In this document: positions 1 to 7,200 of the stretch, one piece after another | Layout: each line of letters begins with the position of its first letter | Numbering within the stretch: position 1 is the stretch's first letter | Assembly: GCA_041487355.1 (NCBI GenBank) | Contig: JBGPND010000182.1 | Coordinates: 1 to 10,723, forward strand | From: JAMXLO01 sp041487355 | GTDB taxonomy: Bacteria; Pseudomonadota; Alphaproteobacteria; Acetobacterales; Acetobacteraceae | Direction of reading: 5' to 3' | DNA: 10,723 nucleotides | The notes under the pieces: model-generated | What the model was told of the DNA's origin: nothing | Database searches by the model: none | What the model saw: only the letters and a program-made list of their open reading frames with translations | Made by a program: the position numbers and the translations under genes

Positions 1-925
1 CATGGCAATACGTGCTGCCGCCCGCCGCGTCGTGCACGTTGCCCGTGTAGACATAGCGCAGCCCATGCCCCATCGCGATCGCACGCGCGCGCGTCAGTGT
101 CGCCGGCGGCGTCGACGGATGATCGCGCATGCGCCAGTCGGGATGGAAGGCGGTGAAGTGCAGCGGCACGTCGCGGCCGAGTTCGGCGGCGAACCATGCG
201 GCGAGCGCGCCGATCTCGGCGTCGGAATCATTCTCGCCGGGGATCAGCAGCGTGGTGACCTCCAGCCATACATTCGTCTCGCGCTTTATCCATACGAGCG
301 TATCAAGCACGTCGGACAGCCTGCCGCCGCACAGATTGCGGTAAAACGGCTCGGTGAAGCCCTTGAGGTCGACATTCGCCGCGTCGATATGCGCATAGAA
401 TTCGCCGCGCGCTTCGGGCGTAATGTAGCCGGCGGTCACCGCCACCGTCTTCAGTCCCACTTCGTGGCACGCGCGCGCGGTGTCCACCGCGTATTCCAGG
501 AAGATCACCGGGTCGTTGTAGGTGAAGGCGACCGACCGGCAGCCGAGCTGCCGCGCGGTGTCGGCGATCATCGCGGGTTCGGCGGTCTGGTTCAGCCGAT
601 CGATCTCTCTCGCTTTGCTGATATCGTAGTTCTGGCAAAATTTGCACGTCAGATTGCAGCCGGCGGTACCGAAGGAGAAGACGGGCGTGCCGGGGAGGAA
701 GTGGTTCAGCGGCTTCTTCTCGATCGGATCGATGCAGAACCCCGACGACCGGCCGTAGGTCGTCAGCACCATCGCATCGCCCTGCCGCGCCCGCACGAAG
801 CACAGGCCGCGCTGGCCCTCATGCAGCTTGCAGAACCGCGGGCAGACGTCGCACTGGATGCGCCCGTCCGCCAGCGCGTGCCAGTAACGCGCCGGAAAAA
901 GGGCGCCCTCGATTTCAGTAGCCAT
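1..925 (-). CDS. amrS: AmmeMemoRadiSam system radical SAM enzyme AmrS (3' end cut by window edge)
   Basis: Reading leftward from ATG at 925-923, an open frame of 308 codons runs off the window, so the C-terminus is missing (roughly 30-40 residues by family length). The radical SAM cluster motif C-x3-C-x2-C is at residues 90-97 (CNLTCKFCQ), preceded by FSFGTAG. An N-terminal cysteine set (C25, C28, C32, C42 in CDVCPRFCK...GLCF) and a C-terminal YVYTGNVHD...GGSTYC stretch are typical of the AmrS family, which resembles the pyruvate formate-lyase activase branch. Such enzymes bind a 4Fe-4S cluster and cleave S-adenosylmethionine to form a radical. The substrate of this family is unknown. It is cytosolic, with no signal peptide or membrane segment. 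The gene is divergent from the Memo-AMMECR1 fusion, the other members of the same conserved trio. No strong Shine-Dalgarno is visible before its start. The assignment is very secure; the function is not. Confidence 0.96.
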   Translation of the reverse strand, partial: MATEIEGALFPARYWHALADGRIQCDVCPRFCKLHEGQRGLCFVRARQGDAMVLTTYGRSSGFCIDPIEKKPLNHFLPGTPVFSFGTAGCNLTCKFCQNYDISKAREIDRLNQTAEPAMIADTARQLGCRSVAFTYNDPVIFLEYAVDTARACHEVGLKTVAVTAGYITPEARGEFYAHIDAANVDLKGFTEPFYRNLCGGRLSDVLDTLVWIKRETNVWLEVTTLLIPGENDSDAEIGALAAWFAAELGRDVPLHFTAFHPDWRMRDHPSTPPATLTRARAIAMGHGLRYVYTGNVHDAAGGSTYCH

Positions 926-933
926 GCTAGCAT
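924..933. repeat. 10-bp perfect palindrome ATGCTAGCAT at the divergent starts
   Basis: ATGCTAGCAT is its own reverse complement. It lies at the very start of amrS (start codon 925-923) and 33 bp before the TTG start of the fusion gene. In this short divergent spacer it could be an operator or simply chance. No convincing -10/-35 pair was found for either gene, so its role is unsupported. Confidence 0.3.
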
Positions 934-952
934 TCTGCCGCAGTTTCCCATC

Positions 953-957
953 GAAGG
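953..957 (+). promoter_or_regulatory. Ribosome binding site supporting a TTG start for the Memo-AMMECR1 gene
   Basis: GAAGG stands 8 nt before TTG at 966-968, an ideal Shine-Dalgarno spacing. The alternative ATG at 924 has no purine-rich site at a useful distance. This decides the start in favour of TTG, in agreement with the conserved IRPPAVAGTFYP opening. Confidence 0.6.
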
Positions 958-965
958 CACGCGCC

Positions 966-2459
966 TTGACCGCCATCCGTCCGCCCGCCGTCGCCGGAAC
1001 ATTCTACCCAGCCGAGCCCGACGCGCTGCGGCGCCAGCTCGGGCTGTTCCTGTCCGAGGCCGCCAACACGCCCTCGCCCGCGCTCCCCAAGGCGATCATC
1101 GGCCCGCACGCCGGCTACGCCTATTCGGGCGCCGTCGCCGCCCGCGCCTATGCCCGCCTCGCCACCGCGCGCGGCCGCATCAGCCGCGTGGTGCTGATCG
1201 GCCCCTCCCACTACGTCGCCTTCCAGGGCATGGCGGTCGACACGGCCGAAGCCTGGGCCACCCCAACCGGCACCGTGCCGCTGGATACCGACGCGATCGC
1301 CCGGCTGCGCCAGCTTCCCATGGTGGGCGAGCTCAACGCCGCCTATCAGCGCGAACATGCGCTGGAGGTGCACGTCCCGTTCCTGCAGCACGTGCTGGGA
1401 GAATTCCGCCTGGTGCCGATCGTGGCAGGCGACGCGCCGCCCGAGGCGGTGGCCGCCGTGTTCGACGCGCTGTGGGGCGGGCCGGAGACGCTGATCGTGG
1501 TCTCCACCGACCTGTCGCACTACCTGGACCATGCCGCCTGCCAGCACACCGACCAGCGCACCGCCGAGGCGATCGAGCGCTTCGACATCGACGCGTTCGG
1601 CTCCTCCGACGCCTGCGGCCAGGTGCCGACGCGCGGCCTGCTGCTCGCCGCCCGCCGGCGCGGCATGGCGATCGAGCGGCTGGATCTACGCAACTCGGGC
1701 GACACCGCCGGCCCGCGCGACCGCGTCGTCGGCTACGGCGCCTGGGCGCTGTTCGAGCCCGCCCCGGGCGGCAAGCCGGTGGACGCGGAGCAGGCTTCGG
1801 TCGAGGCGGTCGGCGCGACGCTGCTCGAGCTCGCCCGCCGCTCGATCGCGTGCGGCCTCGACACCGGACAGCCGCCGCATGTCCTCGCCGACCCCAGCCT
1901 GCCGCCTTTGCTGGCCGCACCGGGCGCCGCCTTCGTCACGCTGCGCCGCAACGGCGCGCTGCGCGGCTGCATCGGTTCGGCGGTCGCCTCGCGCCCGCTG
2001 ATCGTCGACGTGGTGCAGCACGCGTTCAACGCCGCCTTCCGCGACTGGCGCTTCCCCGGGCTGCATCCGCTGGAGCTGCACGGGCTGGCGCTGTCGGTCT
2101 CCGTGCTGACGCCGCCCGCGCCCATGCGCTTCACCGGCGAGGCCGACCTGCTGGCGCAGCTCCGCCCGGGTATCGACGGCCTGATCATCGAGGATGCCGG
2201 CTGTCGCTCGCTGTTCCTGCCGAGCGTGTGGGAGGAGTTGTCCGACGCGCGCCAGTTCCTGACATTGCTGAAGCTGAAGGCCGGTCTGCCGGCGGATCAT
2301 TTCTCCCCGGGCTTCGCGGCGAGCCGGTTTCGCTCGATCGAGGTGAAGGGGGCGATGAGCGACGGCGTTGCGGCCGGGTCGGACGTGCTCGCGGCGCAGG
2401 ATGCCAGGCTGGCCTGGACCCCCTACGCGGGACCGGCGCCGCGCGCGGGCTTGGGTTGA
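966..2459 (+). CDS. amrB-amrA: AmmeMemoRadiSam fusion protein: Memo (AmrB) + AMMECR1 (AmrA)
   Basis: This is a 497-residue fusion. Residues 1 to about 265 are a Memo domain: it opens MTAIRPPAVAGTFYP and has GPHAGYAYSG (H48), IGPSHY (H82), the STDLSHY block (H185) and DACG (C217). H48, H82 and C217 correspond to the metal-binding His-His-Cys of human MEMO1. A linker follows, then an AMMECR1 domain from about 280 to 465 with the hallmark LRGCIGS at 332-338. Memo resembles class III extradiol dioxygenases, but the trio's reaction is unknown. I chose the TTG start at 966 because GAAGG lies 8 nt upstream and the protein then opens like other Memo proteins. The in-frame ATG at 924 would add 14 unconserved residues and overlap the amrS start codon. 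Many genomes carry the two domains as separate genes. The fusion links AmrA and AmrB physically and stoichiometrically. Domains are certain; start and function are less so. Confidence 0.95.
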   Translation: MTAIRPPAVAGTFYPAEPDALRRQLGLFLSEAANTPSPALPKAIIGPHAGYAYSGAVAARAYARLATARGRISRVVLIGPSHYVAFQGMAVDTAEAWATPTGTVPLDTDAIARLRQLPMVGELNAAYQREHALEVHVPFLQHVLGEFRLVPIVAGDAPPEAVAAVFDALWGGPETLIVVSTDLSHYLDHAACQHTDQRTAEAIERFDIDAFGSSDACGQVPTRGLLLAARRRGMAIERLDLRNSGDTAGPRDRVVGYGAWALFEPAPGGKPVDAEQASVEAVGATLLELARRSIACGLDTGQPPHVLADPSLPPLLAAPGAAFVTLRRNGALRGCIGSAVASRPLIVDVVQHAFNAAFRDWRFPGLHPLELHGLALSVSVLTPPAPMRFTGEADLLAQLRPGIDGLIIEDAGCRSLFLPSVWEELSDARQFLTLLKLKAGLPADHFSPGFAASRFRSIEVKGAMSDGVAAGSDVLAAQDARLAWTPYAGPAPRAGLG

Positions 2460-2479
2460 TCCAGCCCTGAGAAACGGCG

Positions 2480-2842
2480 TCACAGTGGATCGAGCCGCAA
2501 TGTGGTCGACAGCGTCTCGGCGCGGACCATTTCCTTCGCATAGGGGCTGGCTGCGTGTTTGGCGAGGAATGCCTGGCTGACTGCCTCGATGGTGTCGGGG
2601 TCCGGGACCGGCGTGATCCGGACTGGAATCTGCCGATCGCCGATCTCGAGCGTCGCCTGTCGGTCGGCGGCGGCGGCGTACCATTGCCCCTTGGGCCCAC
2701 GGAACGAGCGCACGAACACGGCATCGTCCACCACGACGATCCAGATGATGACGGCGCGGTCCGGATGTCTGTTGGTGCGTATGCCGACTTCGCTGGTGAT
2801 GCGCAGGATTCCGAGTGTTGCCGCGTCGAATGTCCGGGGCAT
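2480..2842 (-). CDS. DUF2255 family protein
   Basis: This is a 120-residue cytosolic protein of unknown function. It matches the DUF2255 pattern: an N-terminal helix, a basic strand (VGIRTNRHPDRAV), a hydrophobic strand IIWIVVVDDAVFVRSF, then RGPKGQWYAAA, a mid-part strand pair (ATLEIGDRQIPVRI), and a helix with AFLAKHAASPYAKEMV ending TTLRLDPL. The ATG at 2842 was chosen because GAGAAGG lies 8 nt upstream. A longer frame reaching 3001 would add 53 low-complexity, unconserved residues and overlap the nuclease gene. It converges on the Memo-AMMECR1 gene with only 20 bp between stops and diverges from the YhaO-like gene, so it is probably its own transcription unit. The compact beta-rich layout recalls small split-barrel flavin or cofactor binders, but that is only an impression. 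Family call is fairly sure; no function can be given. Confidence 0.85.
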   Translation of the reverse strand: MPRTFDAATLGILRITSEVGIRTNRHPDRAVIIWIVVVDDAVFVRSFRGPKGQWYAAAADRQATLEIGDRQIPVRITPVPDPDTIEAVSQAFLAKHAASPYAKEMVRAETLSTTLRLDPL

Positions 2843-2850
2843 GGACGGTG

Positions 2851-2857
2851 CCTTCTC
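2851..2857 (-). promoter_or_regulatory. Ribosome binding site of the DUF2255 gene
   Basis: On the minus strand GAGAAGG precedes the ATG at 2842 by 8 nt. It settles the start at MPRTFDAATLG rather than the longer frame beginning at 3001. Confidence 0.65.
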
Positions 2858-2957
2858 GCAGGGATCGCGGCACTGCCGCGGAGGGCAGTCAGGCTCGCAC
2901 GATCCGACAAAGGAATGTGGCGCGTCGCGCCCCTCTCCGCTCGCCGTCCGACCTGAA

Positions 2958-2973
2958 CCGGGTATTATCCCGG
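2958..2973 (+). promoter_or_regulatory. Inverted repeat with -10-like core just before the nuclease start
   Basis: CCGGG-TATTAT-CCCGG is a 5-bp inverted repeat around a 6-nt core, ending 2 nt before the ATG at 2976. The core TATTAT matches the -10 consensus at 5 of 6 positions and would place transcription start at about 2975-2976, that is, a leaderless message. No good -35 is visible 15-19 nt upstream (the stretch is C/G-rich), and no Shine-Dalgarno precedes the ATG. It may be a promoter, an operator or a start-proximal hairpin. Confidence 0.3.
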
Positions 2974-2975
2974 CG

Positions 2976-4199
2976 ATGAAGTTCCTGCACGCTGCCGACA
3001 TTCATCTCGACAGCCCGCTCGCCGGGCTGCGCGCCCGCGCGGACCTGCCGGACGCCGTGATCCGCCACTGCACCCGTCGCGCCTTCACCGCCATGATTGA
3101 CTTGGCGCGGGCCGAGGACGTGGCCTTCGTGGTGATCGCTGGAGACCTGTACGACGGCGACTGGAAGGATTTCTCCACCGGCCTGTTCTTCGCGGAGGAG
3201 ATGCGGCGGCTCGGCCGCCCCTGTTTCCTGCTGCGCGGCAACCACGATGCGCGCTCACTGATCACCCGCAACCTCACTCTGCCGCCCAACGTTCGTGAAT
3301 TCTCGTCGCGGACCTGCGAGACCGCGCCTCTCGCCGATCTCGGTGTCGTGCTGCACGGGCACTCGTTTCCGAACCGTGCGGTCCCGGAGGATCTCTCCGC
3401 CGGCTACGCAGCGCGGGTCGCCGGCATGCTCAATATCGGCGTGCTGCACACCTCGGCCGAGGATCCGGGGGAGCACGAGACTTACGCGCCCTGCAGTATC
3501 GCGGGCCTGGCCCTGAAGGGCTACGACTACTGGGCGCTCGGCCACATCCATGCCCGGCGCGTGCTCGCCGAACGCCCCTGGATCGTGTTTCCCGGCAATC
3601 TGCAAGGGCGGCACCCGAACGAAACCGGGCCAAAAGGCTGCACGCTTGTCACCGTTGAGGACCGTAAAGTCGTCGCGGTCGAGCACCGCACGGTGGACGT
3701 GCTGCGCTGGGCGGCGCTGGAGGTGGACGCGACCGGCGCCGACGTGGCGACGCTCACCGGGCGGATCGCCGACTCGGTCGGTTCGGCGCTCGCCGCCGCC
3801 GACGATAGGCCGGTTCTGGCGCGCGTGACGCTCATCGGCGCGACGGATCTGCATGGCACGCTGCAGGGTGACACCGACCGCCTCGCCGCCGAGTGCCGCA
3901 ACGCCGCGATCGAAGCGGACGGCGCGCTGTTCGTGGAGTCGGTGCGCGTACGCACGCGGCCGGTGCCACTGGCGGAGGACGACATGTTGGCGCCGCTGCG
4001 TGCCGCCTTCGCGGCCGGGCTCGACGATCCGGCGCTGGTCACGTCGCTGCTGGAGGATTTCGCGTCGCTGCGCCAAAAACTGCCAGCCCCCGCGCGCGCC
4101 GGGCTCGAACTTCCCGACAATGAAGAAGGTCTGCGCACCCTTGCCGAGGAGGCGTGGCAAATCGCTGCCGACGCACTGGCCGCGGCCGAACCCGGATGA
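2976..4199 (+). CDS. SbcD/YhaO-like metallophosphoesterase (DNA repair exonuclease family)
   Basis: This 407-residue cytosolic protein is a calcineurin-like phosphoesterase of the SbcD/Mre11/YhaO group. The metal-binding motifs appear in order: D8-I-H10 (ADIHLDSP), GDLYD with D57, GNHD at 88-91, HGH at 127-129, LHTS with H158 and GHIH at 189-192. These residues bind the two metal ions, usually Mn2+, that cut DNA phosphodiester bonds in this family. The C-terminal third is the usual capping and partner-binding region. ATG 2976 was chosen because the conserved MKFLHAADIHLDSP opening starts there; the frame is open further upstream but has no homology-like content. The stop overlaps the start of the large ATPase gene by 4 nt, so the two proteins should form a nuclease-ATPase complex as SbcD-SbcC does. 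The paired ATPase resembles YhaN, which makes YhaO a better name than SbcD. A role in end processing or repair is inferred from the family. Confidence 0.93.
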   Translation: MKFLHAADIHLDSPLAGLRARADLPDAVIRHCTRRAFTAMIDLARAEDVAFVVIAGDLYDGDWKDFSTGLFFAEEMRRLGRPCFLLRGNHDARSLITRNLTLPPNVREFSSRTCETAPLADLGVVLHGHSFPNRAVPEDLSAGYAARVAGMLNIGVLHTSAEDPGEHETYAPCSIAGLALKGYDYWALGHIHARRVLAERPWIVFPGNLQGRHPNETGPKGCTLVTVEDRKVVAVEHRTVDVLRWAALEVDATGADVATLTGRIADSVGSALAAADDRPVLARVTLIGATDLHGTLQGDTDRLAAECRNAAIEADGALFVESVRVRTRPVPLAEDDMLAPLRAAFAAGLDDPALVTSLLEDFASLRQKLPAPARAGLELPDNEEGLRTLAEEAWQIAADALAAAEPG

Positions 4200-4210
4200 A
4201 GCTCATCCGG
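4192..4210 (+). promoter_or_regulatory. Hairpin on the stop/start overlap of the nuclease and ATPase genes
   Basis: CCGGATGA-AGC-TCATCCGG is a perfect 8-bp stem with a 3-nt loop. Its 5' arm contains the ATG of the ATPase gene (4196-4198) and the TGA of the nuclease gene (4197-4199). No Shine-Dalgarno precedes this ATG. A folded stem would hide the start until a ribosome finishing the upstream gene opens it, a classic layout for translational coupling. The stem is seen directly; the coupling is inferred. Confidence 0.5.
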
Positions 4211-7200
4211 CTCGACCTGCTGCGCTATGGACATCTCTCGGACGTGGCGCTCGATTTCCCCGAGGCTGCGGCGCTGCACGTCGTGCACGGCGCCAACGAG
4301 GCCGGCAAGTCGACGGCGCTTGCTGCCATCGCCGATGCGCTGTTCGGGTTCGGCCATCGCACCGATTTCGATTTTCTGCACGGTGCGCCGCAGCTTCGCG
4401 TCGGCTTCGCGCTCCTGGCCCGCGACGGAACGGTGGGGACCTTCATTCGCCGCAAGGGTCGCCGCGACACGCTGCGCGATGCAGCCGACCAGGTGGTGCC
4501 GGAGGATGCGCTGCTCCGCTTCCTGGGAGGCGCCAGCCGCGAGCTGTTCGAGCGTAGCTTCGGCCTGGATGGCGCAGGGCTGCGTCAGGGAGGCCAGGAA
4601 TTGCTGCGCAGCGGCGGCGATGCGGGCGAAAGTCTGTTGGCGGGCGCTGGCCTGCTCAACCTGCGCGCCGCCGCATCCCGCCTGGAGGAGGAGGCGAAGT
4701 CGCTGGTCGGCGACGGCCGCGGGCGGCGCCGTCTCTCGGAGGCGGTCGAGACCTGGCGTCAGGCACAGCGCGAGAGCGAAGAGCGTGCCGTGGCACCGCG
4801 CGCCTGGCAGGACGCGATGACCGCGCACACCGGGGCCGTGGATGAACTCGAACGCGTGCAGGAGGCGACGCGGGCGCTGACGGCTGAGAACAGTCGCCTG
4901 CAGCGCATCCGCCGGGTGGCACCACTGCTCTCCGCGCTTGATGCCGCGCGCGACGACCTCGCCCCGCTCGCCGACGCGCCGCACTTCCCGCCAGATGCCG
5001 AGAACAGGCTGCGTGAGGCAGTCTCCGCCCGGCGCGATGCGGTGCGCGACGCCGAGCGCGAGTCTGCGGATGCCCGGCGGCTCTCCACCGAGCGGACGGC
5101 GCTGCCGCAGGACGTGGCAACTCTGGCGGCACAGGACGCCATCGACGCGCTGGCGGTGCGGCGGCCCGTGGTGGTCCAGGCCGCGGAGGATTTGCCTAAG
5201 GTGCGCGCCGAGGTCGTGGCGCATCGCAGGAAGGTGGCGGATGCGCTGGAGGATCTCGGCGCATCGCAAGCGCCCGAGGCGGCGCGCGACGCCGTGCCGA
5301 TCGCCGCTGCACGGCGCGCCGTGCAGCGCCTGGTCAGTCAGCGGGCCGTACTGACCGATAGGGCGACCTCCGCCGCGCAAGCCCTCACCGCGGCGCGGCG
5401 ACGGCGCGATCAGGCGGCGAACGCGCTGCACGACGCGCCCGCGCCGCCCTCCCCCGCGCTGTTGCGCCGGACCATTGATGCGGTGCGCGGCGAAGGGCCT
5501 CTCGATACAGATCTGGCCCGTGCGGAGCGTACGTTCGCTGACGCGGCGAGCAATGCGGCCGCCGCCCTCGCCGCGTTGCCTCTTTGGCACGGGGACATGG
5601 CGGGTCTCGTCGCGTGCAAGCTACCGCTGCCTGCCGAAGCGGACGCCGCCGCTTCGCGGCTCGACAAGGCGGCGCAGACCGTCGCCGAAACCCGCGCCCA
5701 GGCGGACGGTCTGGCGACCGAGATTGCCACGCTGGAGGAGGCGGTCTCGCGTCTAGGCCGTGGCGAGACGGTGCCCACGCCAGATGCCGTGGCGGCGGCG
5801 CGGTTGGTGCGCGACCGGGTCTGGCGGCTGATCCGCCGGATGCACGAGGGTGGCTCGAAGCCCGAGGCCGAGGAGCGCGCAGGGCTGCCGGCCGGCCCCC
5901 TCCCCGACTCCTTCGAGGCGCTGCGCGACGATGCTGATCGCCTGGCGGACCGGCGCGCCGACGACGCGCAGCGCGTCGCTGAATACCTAGCCGCCAGGGC
6001 GCGCCTGGATCTCCTGCGCGGGCGGCGCGTCGAGAAGGCTGCGGCACTGGCCGAGGCCGATGACGCGGCGGCCAAGGCGGTGGCGGCGTGGCGCGCATTG
6101 TGGGAGCCCGCCGGCGTGCTTCCGAAGACGGCGGCCGCGATGACGGAGTGGCGGCATGCCCGCGCTGAGGTGCTCAGGCTCGCCGACGCGGAGGTGGAGG
6201 CGCGAAGCCGGTGCGATGACCTGGCGTTGCGTCGCGCGCGCGCCCGTGCGGCGCTCGCTGCCCTGTGGCCCGGCGAGACGGAGGACGAGACGCTCGCGGG
6301 CATGCTGCTGCGCGCGGAGACGACGTGCGCGGCAGCCGAGGCCGAGGTGACCGCACATCGGAGCCGGGCCGAGACGCTCGCACAGGAGGAGGCACGCCTG
6401 CCTGAGTTGGACCAAGCGGTGAAGGACGTCGCCACCGCGCTTGACGCATGGCACACGAATTGGGCGCAAGCGGTCGCGGCGCTCGGGCTCCCGGCGGATG
6501 TCTTGGTGGACGCCGCCGAGGCCGCACTCGGCGCCTGGGGGCGCATCGCTGAAACCGCACCGGCCTGGCGAGCGGACGAGCAGCGGGTCCGAGACATGGC
6601 GACCAGCATCGAGACCTTCACCAATGAGGTGCGCGCCGTGCAAGCACGGCTTTGCGAGCCCGCCACCGACGAGCCGGCGCCCGTGATTGCGGCGCGCCTC
6701 GCCCGCAAGCTTGCGGACGCCCGCAAGGCCGCTTCGAATGCGGCGGAACTGACGAAGCGGATCGCCACCCACGAGGCGACGGCGGCCGATGCAGCACACC
6801 GCCTTCGCATCGCCGAGGAGGAGTTGGATGCGCTGCGCACGGTCGCGGGCACGGCGGACGACGCCGAACTGGAACGGGCGATCGAGCGCGCACGCGACCG
6901 CGACAGGGCCACCGAGAGCATCGCGCGCCTTGGCGAGACGTTGCTGGCGCAGGGCGACGGCCATTCCGAAACCGCGTTGCGTGATGAGGCGGCCCGCATC
7001 GACTCCGACGCAGCGGTGGCGCGGCTGGCCGAGATCGAGACCGAACTAGCGACCCTGGGGGAGCGCCGCGAGCAGCTCAGCGCCGACCGCACCAAGGCGG
7101 AAGCCGCGCTGGCGACGATGCGGGATGGTCGGGACGCCGCAACCAAGGCGCAGGAGGCCGAGGATGCGCTGGCCGATGCGCGGGCCCATGCCGAGCGCTA

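Noticed and set aside
2..2470. Very long plus-strand open frame (822 codons)
   Set aside because: It is antisense to amrS and then out of frame with the Memo-AMMECR1 gene. Composition is extreme (R/H/A-rich) and no family motif appears. Open shadows of this size are common in GC-rich genomes.
3527..5590. 687-codon minus-strand open frame across the nuclease and ATPase genes
   Set aside because: It lies antisense to two genes with clear catalytic motifs, and its translation is low-complexity S/A/R.
5410..7146. 578-codon minus-strand open frame opposite the ATPase coiled coil
   Set aside because: Ser/Ala/Arg-rich mirror of the Ala/Glu/Arg-rich coiled coil, with no independent support.
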